A stretch of 36,548 nt of DNA from a virus. The notes under the pieces were generated by a model. It did not search any database. It saw nothing but the letters and a program-made list of their open reading frames with translations, and had not been told where the DNA came from. Where the stretch lies: positions 1 through 36,548 of the IMG/VR virus record IMGVR_UViG_3300042988_001111; one strand, given 5' to 3'. Made by a program: the position numbers and the translations under genes. Positions 1-7,421 of the stretch are shown piece by piece (the first letter of the stretch is position 1; every line of letters starts with the position of its first letter).

Positions 1-71
1 AGATTGCTTTAAGAAAGGCTATCGCAATTCTCACACTTATCCATTTGCGATAGCCTTTCTTAAAGCAATCT
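1..71. repeat. 26-bp perfect inverted repeat, probable assembly fold-back
   Basis: Bases 1-26 are the exact reverse complement of 46-71, with a 19-base spacer. The second copy of this region, at 36423-36548, is preceded by different sequence that continues the reading frame of the 36190-36444 gene. Bases 1-22 therefore do not belong to the molecule at this point. They look like a polymerase or assembler fold-back at the contig end. A real hairpin telomere would look similar but should not leave an intact gene junction at the other end. Confidence 0.8.
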
Positions 72-148
72 CATCTTGGATTTCTTTAAGCAGTCTTTTT
101 AGAGGTACAATTTGATCTATTAAGTTTGCCTCGTCAGTTAAAAGTGTA
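23..148. repeat. Terminal direct repeat, left copy (126 bp)
   Basis: This stretch is identical to 36423-36548 at a constant offset of 36400. It carries the 3' part of the thioredoxin-like gene and the first codons of the Zn-ribbon gene. Such an overlap usually means that a circular or circularly permuted genome was assembled past its starting point, giving a unique length near 36.4 kb. A true short direct terminal repeat is possible but less likely, because the repeat lies inside coding sequence. Confidence 0.9.
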
Positions 149-489
149 AGTAGTGGCGCTTCTTTTACTGAAAGCTTTTTAGGAGCAATGGCTTCAGGAT
201 TAAAAGTGTTATCAAGCTGCTCTGGAGATAAAACGCCTTCTTGTTTTGCGATTATCTCGCCATAAGCATATGCAACAAACGTAGGGAAACGCTCTACAAG
301 CCCACCAGTTATCGAGTCAGGCATTGCACCCAAAGCGTATTTAGCTTTTATGTAAGGCGCATTGTGTGATTCGAAAACAGGCTTCATCTTATCGCAGAAT
401 GAACAACCTTTTTCGCGGTAGAAAAACACTAGCGCTTGCGGGTGTTTTGAAAGTTCTTCTTTAAAGTTTTTTTCGTTTAGCTCTAACAT
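37..489 (-). CDS. Thioredoxin-like protein
   Basis: This 150-residue protein has a thioredoxin fold in its first ~95 residues. It has a C-S-F-C redox motif at residues 29-32 after a strand (ALVFFYREKG), and a cis-proline context (RFPTFVAY) near residue 70. The remaining ~50 residues are a helical, charged tail not found in minimal thioredoxins. It probably reduces or isomerises disulfides. It lies directly downstream of the Cys-rich fibre operon, so a role in handling those cysteines is a reasonable inference. The ATG start has an AGGAGG-like site just upstream. The stop overlaps the first codons of the Zn-ribbon gene across the circle (36444), so the two are probably translationally coupled. 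Fold call fairly sure; substrate unknown. Confidence 0.8.
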   Translation of the reverse strand: MLELNEKNFKEELSKHPQALVFFYREKGCSFCDKMKPVFESHNAPYIKAKYALGAMPDSITGGLVERFPTFVAYAYGEIIAKQEGVLSPEQLDNTFNPEAIAPKKLSVKEAPLLTLLTDEANLIDQIVPLKRLLKEIQDEIALRKAIANG

Positions 490-498
490 AGGTTCCTC

Positions 499-1044
499 CT
501 AGTTCAGCCCTTCCACTGTGAAGTAAGCCAATGATATCGAGTTGGATGCTGAAGCTTGTCCCCATTCTACAGTGACAGAGATGGCATTACTAGCAGTTGT
601 ATCTATGGTTGTTGTTGCAGTGTTCACTAATTGGTAAGCGTCGTGCGCGCTAGGTGTACCAGTAAATTCCTTGTACTCACCTTGAGCCATAACAGTGCCG
701 CTGGCTCCTGTAGTTCTACAAGTTATATTGGCCGAGATAATAAATCCATCATTTGTTGATGCACCACTAGATTGCGCGCCCGTATCTAATAAAGTAACAG
801 AGCCGAGCTTTACTCTTATTCGTAAAGTATTTCCGTTAGCGTTTGAGTGAAACCCATTACCAAATAATCTAAAAGATCTACCAGCAATTAAATAGTTAGC
901 AGGTAAAGTTAATGAGCCCACACCGCCGCCTGTTATTGCTGTTTCAGTTACAGTATTTGCCACTGTTACAGTTGAGGTCTGAGTAAACAGAACAGTTCCG
1001 GTTGCCTGTTTTCTTTTTCCGATAAAGTTAATTAAGTAACTCAC
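499..1044 (-). CDS. Virion-associated beta-rich protein, function unknown
   Basis: About 181 residues, Thr/Ser/Ala/Gly-rich and strongly beta-predicted, with no cysteine motif or recognised enzyme domain. This composition is typical of receptor-binding or fibre-tip proteins. It sits immediately downstream of the Cys-rich fibre. I choose the GTG at 1044, which overlaps the fibre stop as GTGA. An upstream TTG at 1056 would add four residues and overlap more. It may be a fibre partner, chaperone or carbohydrate-binding tip; the sequence alone does not decide. Confidence 0.55.
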   Translation of the reverse strand: MSYLINFIGKRKQATGTVLFTQTSTVTVANTVTETAITGGGVGSLTLPANYLIAGRSFRLFGNGFHSNANGNTLRIRVKLGSVTLLDTGAQSSGASTNDGFIISANITCRTTGASGTVMAQGEYKEFTGTPSAHDAYQLVNTATTTIDTTASNAISVTVEWGQASASNSISLAYFTVEGLN

Positions 1045-3200
1045 ACTATCACCCAATTGGAATTGTTGGACACAACCGTCATAGATTCACTGGTATTAAG
1101 AGTGAGCGCCCCACTCGCGTTGCCATCAATTGTCTGTGAGCTTGTGGTATTCAAAGTAATTACTCCGCTTCCAGTATTTTTTAATATGTATTGTTTGCCG
1201 TTATTTAGGGACGCGCTCGGAAGTGTCAGCGTAAAAGTTCCGCTTGTGCAATCAACTATGTCATCAATATCTGTGAGTGTGTAGTTAGCAGTCTTAGCTT
1301 GATAGTTTAGTCCTCGCTCTAAACTATGAGCAAACCATCTATCAGATGTTGTGTAATTTCCAGAACAAAACGCTGTAGCGTTTCCGGCCCCAGAACAAGT
1401 GCTGTCCTCACTATTCCAAGAACAATAACTAGCCACTGGAGAAGTCTCACATCCACTTTGATCTCCATTGTAAGATGAACATGTAATAACAGGTATCCAA
1501 GAACAGCCGCTCTGTGCGCTACACGGTGTGGACGATGAAAATACAGAGCAAGGATAAGAGATGTTTTGATTATGTAATAAAACCTTATCGCCCTTTTTAA
1601 AGAGCGTCATATTACCATATTGGAAAATATTCTCACCAGTCTGACCTTGAATAGAGCATGTTCCAGTAGATCCAACGTGAACGATTGAATAAATTCTACC
1701 TGTAGTGGTTCTTAAAGCGTTTGAAGTTAATGGTAACGTTACAGTGATACCGACTGTCCACGTACAGCCCGACTCTGCATTACACGCAGTTTGTCCGTCA
1801 TCACTTAGGTTTGAACAAGCTGCCGTACCTTGGCATGTTGCCCCGAAAGTGCCTGTGCAATCTCCGGTGTTGTAATCGCCGTTACAAAGATTTCCTGAGC
1901 AATCTATGAAATAGCTTCCTGAGCATACAGAAGATTCATCATAGACACCGTTACAAACATTGCTACCGCCGTCCCAAGTACAGCCAGTATGCGAGGTCTC
2001 GCAGGTTGATTGATCCGTTCCATCAAAAGCGTGGCAATCCGCTCCTGTCCAAGCACATCCTGTATTTCCTTCACAAGTGCCTTGAGAGCCACCATTAAAC
2101 GTTGAGCAATCATTAGTATTAGCTGTGCAGCCAGCCTCGGCCTGACATGTCGCGGTTGAAGTGTATGATGGGCAAGTCGATGTATCCCAAGAGCAAGATC
2201 CGCCATAGGAATCATCTTGCGCTTCGCATGTAGATTGATCTGTGTTATCGGCACCAGAGCAGCTAGCAGATCCCCACGTACATCCGGCACCCTGAGATTC
2301 ACAGGTCGATTGATCCGTGCCTGTAGCCCCGCTACAAGATGTACCAGCAAACCAAGAGCATCCGACAGCCGATTTCGCGTTACATGTTCCCTCTGAGCTT
2401 AGCGAACTACATACTGTAGTCGGAGTGCCTGTACAGAAATTGGCGTTACTCGGATCACAATATACAAAAGTTTCAGTGTCGGCCAACGTATATGAAGATG
2501 AATTAACTAAAACACCTTTAACGGCAAAAGAGCCATAAGCACTCAATGTTGTTTGAACAGATAGATCTGTGCTTCCGGCTGTAACTTTTTGACCGAAATA
2601 ACCAGAGTAGGATGAATAAACCCCACCGCTATAAAGCTGCATCACCATCGTTTGAGATGTTATGCTTGAGCCAATGTAGAAACTATGTGTTGGGCTACCA
2701 CCAGCGGTTTTCCATTCAGTAGATCCGCTTGAATTTGATGACCACGCACTTCTAATTGTCGTCCCATAAGTGTGGCCTATATGGTTTGTGCTGCCACTAG
2801 AGTTAATATCTAAAGTTAGAAGAGTATCTACGGTAGACGCATTATCACTGGCTACTTTTGCATAACCCGTCATCGTAAATAATGACTTAGATCCTGCGCC
2901 AGCACCTTTCGCGTCCCAAGTTAGCGCGTCTGCATAAGCAGAATTATTTAAAGAGTATTGAACTTTCCAGCGCCCATATCCGGGGTTGGCGGACACGCCT
3001 TGTGTAAACGCTTTGTACGCCACAGGAATAGAAACAGATGTTCCAGAACTCCACGCACTACCTTCCCAAATTTGCGAAGCTGAAGTTTGAACAGTGGCAG
3101 CAGAGATTGCCTTTCTTTGAGTAGTATAAGTCTGGTCGGCCAACCACGAATTAGCTACTGTGAGCAGATTCTTAACGGCAGGCCTTATCTGTCCAAACAT
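1041..3200 (-). CDS. Tail fibre or spike with a Cys-rich repeat domain
   Basis: About 719 residues. The first ~250 are a beta-rich, Ser/Thr/Tyr-rich fibre-like region. A Cys-rich array follows, built on units like GC(S/T)W-x(3-5)-C-x(4-9)-DQSTCE, with nearly 30 cysteines in ~220 residues. After a short spacer there is a second, smaller Cys-rich stretch. The C-terminus is a beta-helix-like segment (YTLTDIDDIVDC... then LTLNTSESMTVVSNNSNWVIV-type repeats). I choose the ATG at 3200, which follows GGAG at good spacing and comes just after the preceding stop. The GTG at 3218 would overlap that gene. The protein probably sits at the virion surface and binds the host; disulfide-stabilised repeats are unusual for a phage fibre. 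A cytoplasmically assembled disulfide protein would need oxidation, which may relate to the nearby thioredoxin-like gene. Confidence 0.7.
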   Translation of the reverse strand: MFGQIRPAVKNLLTVANSWLADQTYTTQRKAISAATVQTSASQIWEGSAWSSGTSVSIPVAYKAFTQGVSANPGYGRWKVQYSLNNSAYADALTWDAKGAGAGSKSLFTMTGYAKVASDNASTVDTLLTLDINSSGSTNHIGHTYGTTIRSAWSSNSSGSTEWKTAGGSPTHSFYIGSSITSQTMVMQLYSGGVYSSYSGYFGQKVTAGSTDLSVQTTLSAYGSFAVKGVLVNSSSYTLADTETFVYCDPSNANFCTGTPTTVCSSLSSEGTCNAKSAVGCSWFAGTSCSGATGTDQSTCESQGAGCTWGSASCSGADNTDQSTCEAQDDSYGGSCSWDTSTCPSYTSTATCQAEAGCTANTNDCSTFNGGSQGTCEGNTGCAWTGADCHAFDGTDQSTCETSHTGCTWDGGSNVCNGVYDESSVCSGSYFIDCSGNLCNGDYNTGDCTGTFGATCQGTAACSNLSDDGQTACNAESGCTWTVGITVTLPLTSNALRTTTGRIYSIVHVGSTGTCSIQGQTGENIFQYGNMTLFKKGDKVLLHNQNISYPCSVFSSSTPCSAQSGCSWIPVITCSSYNGDQSGCETSPVASYCSWNSEDSTCSGAGNATAFCSGNYTTSDRWFAHSLERGLNYQAKTANYTLTDIDDIVDCTSGTFTLTLPSASLNNGKQYILKNTGSGVITLNTTSSQTIDGNASGALTLNTSESMTVVSNNSNWVIV
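1340..2450 (-). repeat. Degenerate DNA repeats encoding Cys-rich units
   Basis: Inside the fibre gene, degenerate units of roughly 60-75 bases recur. The plus-strand word gattgatc(c/t)gt appears three times (near 2007, 2232 and 2308), encoding the T-D-Q-S-T-C core. The similarity at DNA level suggests recent unit duplication or recombination, so repeat number may vary between relatives. Confidence 0.65.
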
Positions 3201-3202
3201 TC

Positions 3203-3622
3203 TTAGAAGTCTCCACACTGAGCGATCACATTAATCGCCTTTGCTGTCGTAACAGTTGAGAGAGCTTTTACTTTTAAAACCGCACCCGCTGAAAGGTAGA
3301 GCGCTTTATTACCATTCACATCCACGAGCATGTTTGCAAATTGAGTTGACGCAAATACAGCGAGCATTGGAACAGCATTCGTGAAACCAGCGTTAAGCGC
3401 ACATTGCACAGTGCTTAGTAGATAATCTGTCCCACTGATTGTGATATAAAATTGAAGATCTTTATTTGCAGTATCAGTTGATCCGCAAAAAATTCCCATT
3501 ACTAATCCGCCATTAGCTCCGGCAGTGTAGATAGTTTTTAAACTTGTAGTATCGGCTGGAAGTATTTGAACAACAGGCGATAAAATTGTTTGTGGAAAAA
3601 TTGGCGTTGCTGTGACGGCCAT
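3203..3622 (-). CDS. Probable virion structural protein
   Basis: This 139-residue beta-rich protein has little charge (for example VVQILPADTTSLKTIYTAGANGG) and no enzymatic motif. Small proteins of this composition are common in phage head or fibre clusters, where they act as decoration or adaptor proteins. Its last codons (GGAGAC...) carry the Shine-Dalgarno site of the fibre gene that follows. The upstream gene ends one base before, so the set 4107-to-499 reads as one translational unit. Exact role unknown. Confidence 0.55.
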   Translation of the reverse strand: MAVTATPIFPQTILSPVVQILPADTTSLKTIYTAGANGGLVMGIFCGSTDTANKDLQFYITISGTDYLLSTVQCALNAGFTNAVPMLAVFASTQFANMLVDVNGNKALYLSAGAVLKVKALSTVTTAKAINVIAQCGDF

Positions 3623-3850
3623 TTAAAAACCCCCATACTGAGTAAAAGAAACTAAATCAACTTGTGGGCCGATTAGTTTCCACGTAGATGTTGCACTATC
3701 AAAAACATATAGTTTATCAGTATCTAAAGTTATAGCTAGAGCACCGTCTGATGCGGATCCGGGCAACGATGCATAACTCGCATAAGTAGTAACGCCAGTT
3801 CCGTCAACTACATCTAATGTGCCCGTGAATGGATTAAACTTGAAACCCAT
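3623..3850 (-). CDS. Small fibre-associated protein
   Basis: 75 residues starting KFNPFTGTLDVVDGTG. This wording is familiar from the N-terminal segments of phage fibre or tail-appendage proteins. The second half (LYVFDSATSTWKLIG) also resembles fibre modules in which Trp closes a beta-hairpin. It abuts its neighbours without gaps. It may be a separately encoded fibre domain or an adaptor. No other domain is visible. Confidence 0.55.
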   Translation of the reverse strand: MGFKFNPFTGTLDVVDGTGVTTYASYASLPGSASDGALAITLDTDKLYVFDSATSTWKLIGPQVDLVSFTQYGGF

Positions 3851-4107
3851 TACGTCTTAGCCACCGATGATAAATCTGTTTTAGCTGAGCTTGTATATGT
3901 CACGACGACAGTGGCGACAGTAGTGCCACCAACACCGCCTGTTTTAAAAACATATTGCTCACTTGATGAAGTTGGATAAGTAACGGCTATATAATCATAA
4001 GCCTCTGTAACCATACCACTGACAGACTTGGTATTTACAGCGACTTGGGAACCTACTTCGATGAATTTCTGGTATTCTCTCGTATTTAAATGTTCGGGCA
4101 ATGCCAT
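3850..4107 (-). CDS. Small virion-cluster protein, unknown
   Basis: 85 residues, beta-rich, Val/Thr-rich, with a motif-free central part (YDYIAVTYPTSSSEQYVFKTGG). It is the first gene after the terminator at 4131-4182, so its transcription requires read-through or an unseen start site. A Shine-Dalgarno-like run (GGGGGAGC, minus strand) precedes the ATG. I do not recognise a family; the context suggests a capsid or fibre accessory protein. Confidence 0.5.
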   Translation of the reverse strand: MALPEHLNTREYQKFIEVGSQVAVNTKSVSGMVTEAYDYIAVTYPTSSSEQYVFKTGGVGGTTVATVVVTYTSSAKTDLSSVAKT

Positions 4108-4130
4108 TTAAAAGCTCCCCCAATATATAA

Positions 4131-4182
4131 AATAAAAGTGTGCCCTCGATTACACGGATGAGGCTTAACCGAGGGCGTACAC
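4131..4182 (-). terminator. Rho-independent terminator after the capsid genes
   Basis: A GC-rich stem pairs 4142-4148 with 4170-4176, extended by 4138-4141 with 4179-4182 (two-base bulge). Read on the minus strand it is followed directly by a T-rich run (TTTTATTTTAT). It lies in the gap between the decoration-like gene and the fibre-side genes. It probably lowers fibre-gene expression relative to capsid. Confidence 0.75.
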
Positions 4183-4196
4183 TATTCTACCTGCTA

Positions 4197-4586
4197 TTAA
4201 ACAGGTTGAATTCCGCTGAAAATGAAATGGATCTTACCTGCAGTGTATGCAGTAGATGCAATTGTAACTTGTACGCCATCTTTAGCAGCCGCAACAATGT
4301 GAGGCTGAGAAGCTACAAGAAGAGCACCGTTACCGCTAACGCCTGTAGAAACAGAAGCAGCATCAAGATCTGTCCAGTAACCGTCAGCATCGCCTGATCC
4401 GTCTTCGCCAACTACGAATGTTCCACCGCCAACTAGAGCAGTTTCAACATACGCGTTTGCGTGGTGAACTAAGAAGCCATCAGGAAGATTCCCGAGAGCG
4501 ATAGTTCCAGTAGCGCCACCGTGTACTGAATAGTCATAAGTTAATTTAATTGCTTTGAGCTCTGGGCTCCAGCCTTTTGCACTCAT
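4197..4586 (-). CDS. Putative capsid decoration or head protein
   Basis: 129 residues, Gly/Ala-rich, low-charge and beta-rich, with no Cys. It sits two genes downstream of the major capsid protein and just before a strong terminator, a usual place for an abundant decoration or cement protein. Its ATG overlaps the upstream stop (ATGA) and follows a good AAGGAG site. No family is recognised, so the assignment rests on position and composition. Confidence 0.5.
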   Translation of the reverse strand: MSAKGWSPELKAIKLTYDYSVHGGATGTIALGNLPDGFLVHHANAYVETALVGGGTFVVGEDGSGDADGYWTDLDAASVSTGVSGNGALLVASQPHIVAAAKDGVQVTIASTAYTAGKIHFIFSGIQPV

Positions 4587-4801
4587 TTTAATTTCTCCTT
4601 TTTAGTCTTTGTGAGACTAGGCAAGCCTAATTCTTGTTTGACTTGCATATTATCCGAAAAGGTATCTTGCACCACAAAGTGAATGAACCAATTTCCCCCG
4701 ACATTATTCACGCCGAGAATAACTATAGCGTTGTTCACACTTTCAAGTGTGCGCTCTAGCTCTTTAAGATTGGCTCCGACGATGTGGCGCAATTTTACCA
4801 T
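4583..4801 (-). CDS. Small protein in head operon, unknown
   Basis: 72 residues: a short helical start (LKELERTLESVNNAIVILGV), a beta stretch with aromatic residues (NWFIHFVVQ) and a Lys-rich tail. It starts 4 bases after the capsid stop and ends overlapping the next start, so it is coupled to capsid translation. Such genes often encode head assembly helpers, but nothing in this sequence proves it. Confidence 0.5.
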   Translation of the reverse strand: MVKLRHIVGANLKELERTLESVNNAIVILGVNNVGGNWFIHFVVQDTFSDNMQVKQELGLPSLTKTKKEKLK

Positions 4802-4805
4802 TTAA

Positions 4806-5639
4806 TTAACCGCTAATTTTCACTAGACGTTTGTTGTCAGCAAGAGTGTATCCGTACACTAAGTCTGCTGATAACAAATATCCGTATTTATTTTGGCTGT
4901 GAAGGTCAGAGATTTTCACTCTAACTTCTTGTTGCATAACCAACTGAAGAGCAGATGGGTGGATAGCATATCCAACATCTGTACCTAAGAGATTATGCTC
5001 CATAATTTGGAAGCCCATAAAGCTAGCAACAACGCCGCTTTGAGCAGAGTTACCGCTAACGAAGTCCATAGAAGTAACTGTAGTAGCATTGAGCAAGTCA
5101 CCGTAGTAGCTAGGGCTCAAAAGAAGTGAGCGATTGCTGACGGGAACTTTTGCAGTGCTAAGAAGAGTTCTCATAGAACCGAGGTCAACTGCTGCAAGGA
5201 CGCCAGCCGCTGCAGGGCTAATGTCGTGGTCAGGAGCAGAAGTGCTAGGAAGAAGTCCTGCAATGATATCGCTTTCCATTTTTAAACGGATTGCATACAC
5301 GAGAGCTTCTTGAGCTTGTTGTTGAAAGCTTAAAGATTGAAGTTGAGCAAGATCTGTGAACTCAAAAGCAGCAGATGCGCGCTTGTTAGCAACGATGCTG
5401 AATTGAGAAACAGTCAAAGCGCTAGAAGCGAATTGTTGTTTGTCATCAGTCAAAATTTCAGCACTTGGTGCTTGAATTTGTTGCACCTTAACAGTGTCCC
5501 CAACATTTTTGATCTCGCCTTCATATTGACGAGAGAAAAGGTTAGCAAACATGATGCTGTTTCGGAGCTCATCATACATTTGAGCCGACCAGATTTCTGG
5601 TATGAGGTAATCTAATTCTACTTTGCCATTTACTGACAT
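4806..5639 (-). CDS. Major capsid protein, HK97 fold (P22-coat-like group)
   Basis: 277 residues. The start ELDYLIPEIWSAQMYDELRNSIMFANL matches the N-arm of P22-coat-like capsid proteins. There is a beta hinge (GDTVKVQQIQAPS), a long spine helix (FQQQAQEALVYAIRLKMESDI) and an A-domain with the N-R-S-L-L-L-S-P strand. It ends in VKISDLHSQNKYGYLLSADLVYG, as in many capsid proteins of this fold. A separate scaffold gene directly upstream agrees with the absence of a long N-terminal delta domain. AAGGAG lies upstream of the ATG. It forms the icosahedral shell. Confidence 0.88.
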   Translation of the reverse strand: MSVNGKVELDYLIPEIWSAQMYDELRNSIMFANLFSRQYEGEIKNVGDTVKVQQIQAPSAEILTDDKQQFASSALTVSQFSIVANKRASAAFEFTDLAQLQSLSFQQQAQEALVYAIRLKMESDIIAGLLPSTSAPDHDISPAAAGVLAAVDLGSMRTLLSTAKVPVSNRSLLLSPSYYGDLLNATTVTSMDFVSGNSAQSGVVASFMGFQIMEHNLLGTDVGYAIHPSALQLVMQQEVRVKISDLHSQNKYGYLLSADLVYGYTLADNKRLVKISG

Positions 5640-5702
5640 AAAATAATCTCCTTAAGATCTAAAATTTATAATGTTTTGATTATTAGTCTCGTGCGCAGCA
5701 AC

Positions 5703-5738
5703 TGAGACTTGAGACACCGCAGGTTATCTCAAGCCTCA
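5703..5738. promoter_or_regulatory. Hairpin between scaffold and capsid genes
   Basis: An inverted repeat pairs 5703-5714 with 5727-5738 (11 of 12 pairs) around a 12-base loop in the 123-base gap between scaffold and capsid genes. No T-run follows on the minus strand, so a simple terminator is unlikely. It may be an mRNA processing or stability element that raises capsid expression relative to scaffold. Confidence 0.5.
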
Positions 5739-5762
5739 TTGTAAACAGGTTGAATTAGAAAA

Positions 5763-6380
5763 TCAAGGCTTCAAATTTATGCCCTGAGATTTATATAACT
5801 CAGCCATATTCTTTTTCTTATCGGCTAAAGACATAGACTTAAAGGACTCAAGAGTTAAAGACTTAGCCTCTAATTCTGGAGCGCCGTGGCTTGCGCCAGC
5901 TTGAGATTTACCAAATACTTGCGGAACGAATTCTTTAATACGCTTAGCCTCATCCTCAGCACCTAAGACAACTTTATGATCTTCATCGTATTTAAGGGCG
6001 GCTATGTTCACGTTCTTAATTAAGAAGTCTAGCGTCTTAGAGTCAGCGCCCATTTTCTCAAATTCTTTTTTAACTGCTGTGAGTTTATAGTTAGTCACAG
6101 TCTCGCTCTTAACGCCGTCTAATTGTTGGCGAAGTGTGAGTAATTCTTTTTCACGAGTTTCGGCGAGAGTTTTCCAATCTTCTTTAATCTTTAGATTGTT
6201 CTCTTCGGCTTCTTTGAGCTTAGCTTCATAGGCAGCTATTTTTAGTTTAGCTTCCTCAATGCCTAGCATAGCATTTTTCTTTTCCTTTAAAGCTTTCTCA
6301 TAGGCTTCTCGGGATACGATATCGCCCTTATCGTTTTTAGGTTCTTCTTTAGGTGTCTCATCCGTTTTAATATCGCTCAT
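5763..6380 (-). CDS. Capsid scaffolding protein
   Basis: 205 residues, highly charged and helical, with a long coiled coil (about residues 20-95: repeated EEAKLKIAAYEAKLKEAEE-type heptads) and a basic C-terminal helix (LADKKKNMAELYKSQG). It lies immediately upstream of the major capsid gene, the classic scaffold position. It would direct procapsid assembly and be expelled or degraded during packaging. The start overlaps the preceding stop as ATGA. Confidence 0.82.
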   Translation of the reverse strand: MSDIKTDETPKEEPKNDKGDIVSREAYEKALKEKKNAMLGIEEAKLKIAAYEAKLKEAEENNLKIKEDWKTLAETREKELLTLRQQLDGVKSETVTNYKLTAVKKEFEKMGADSKTLDFLIKNVNIAALKYDEDHKVVLGAEDEAKRIKEFVPQVFGKSQAGASHGAPELEAKSLTLESFKSMSLADKKKNMAELYKSQGINLKP

Positions 6381-6892
6381 AATTTCCTTTGTCTCCTTAA
6401 CTTATCTCGAACAAGCCTATTAATGAAGGCGTCGAGAATTCGTTCATCCTTTGTAGTCAGGCCCATAAACAGCCTATTTTTTTTAGTGGCGAGAATCTCT
6501 GCTAATTGTTTATTAGTTAAATCCCCATCCGCTCTATTATCATTTGGCACATAAACTATACCTTGTTTATTGGATATTACTCTATATGTAACAGATTCCA
6601 ATAACTCACCGGATAATGTTATGTTAGATAATGTTGGCTTACCGAATGGGCCAAGTATTTTTCCTCTACGAAACTCAATATATTTATCATTTAAATCAGG
6701 AAACTTGATCTCGGATCCATTTTTTTCAGATGTAATTCCTTTACCAGACTTTGATCTTCTATAGATAATGTCGCGAGCTTTAACTAAAATAGCTTCCATA
6801 TCATCGCGAGTTAAAATTCCTTCAACTAAAGATTTTAAATCTCTCTTAAGTTTATCAAGATTCTTTACTCTAACTTGAAACTTATTAGCCAT
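6377..6892 (-). CDS. Virion morphogenesis protein, Mu gpG-like
   Basis: 171 residues. It is basic, with a segment PTLSNITLSGELLESVTY, which resembles the conserved core of Mu gpG-type morphogenesis proteins (a strand, then L-x-L-T/S-G-x-L), and ends in a basic helix. The upstream gene (6885-7421) has the equivalent core LTLTGDMLSSL, so the two may be diverged paralogues. Expected role: head-to-tail joining or tail completion. It overlaps both neighbours by a few bases. Confidence 0.6.
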   Translation of the reverse strand: MANKFQVRVKNLDKLKRDLKSLVEGILTRDDMEAILVKARDIIYRRSKSGKGITSEKNGSEIKFPDLNDKYIEFRRGKILGPFGKPTLSNITLSGELLESVTYRVISNKQGIVYVPNDNRADGDLTNKQLAEILATKKNRLFMGLTTKDERILDAFINRLVRDKLRRQRKL

Positions 6893-7421
6893 TTGAGAAA
6901 CCTGCTTCAGTCTCAGTCAGTTTATTATCTTTTATATAATCTTTAATAGTTTGCTTAAGTAGCTTTTCTTCAATATTTGGAGGTATTCCTAAAAAATCAC
7001 GAGGGTCTGAACGCCCTTTTTTACCGTAACGCCCAGTTATATGACCTTGAGCTTTGCCGCGATTATCATCACCGTCTAGATTAATAATTATAGAGTTTCG
7101 TTTAGACTTAGATCTAAGACTTGAAAGCATGTCACCAGTGAGAGTTAGATTAACTCTAGTCTCGCCACCTTTATATATCTCAAAAACTAATGAGTTTTTA
7201 TATGTTGCAGAATATCTACCAAGAGATTTACCGTTCTTATCAATATGGCTTTGTGTTCGGTCAACTATCTCGTCAATAACACGCTGACCATATGTTACTT
7301 TAACTGTATTATTACTTATCAGCGGTCGTATCTTATCTTGTAACTCTTGATCTTCATCTGAATAGGCTCGACCGAATATCTCTACAAGATCGAGCTCATA
7401 TTTAGGATTCCACTTAGCCAA
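6885..7421 (-). CDS. Virion morphogenesis protein, Mu gpG-like (second copy)
   Basis: 178 residues. Core: YSATYKNSLVFEIYKGG, then NLTLTGDMLSSL, then a loop ending GRYGKKGRSDPRDFLGIPP. This last element is very typical of the gpG-like family, in which the R-x-F-L/F-G motif comes near the C-terminal helix. It begins 8 bases inside the portal gene's end. Two genes of this type side by side suggest the two connector or completion roles are split here. Family assignment likely, exact position in the particle unknown. Confidence 0.65.
   Translation of the reverse strand: MAKWNPKYELDLVEIFGRAYSDEDQELQDKIRPLISNNTVKVTYGQRVIDEIVDRTQSHIDKNGKSLGRYSATYKNSLVFEIYKGGETRVNLTLTGDMLSSLRSKSKRNSIIINLDGDDNRGKAQGHITGRYGKKGRSDPRDFLGIPPNIEEKLLKQTIKDYIKDNKLTETEAGFSNG

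Noticed and set aside
1-71. Hairpin telomere or protelomere of a linear phage
   Set aside because: The other copy of this sequence lacks the inverted part and continues an intact gene; no protelomerase gene is seen.
1904-2350. 148-residue reading frame in the Cys-rich fibre
   Set aside because: Shadow frame on the same strand as the repeats; composition follows the repeat pattern in another frame and there is no ribosome site.
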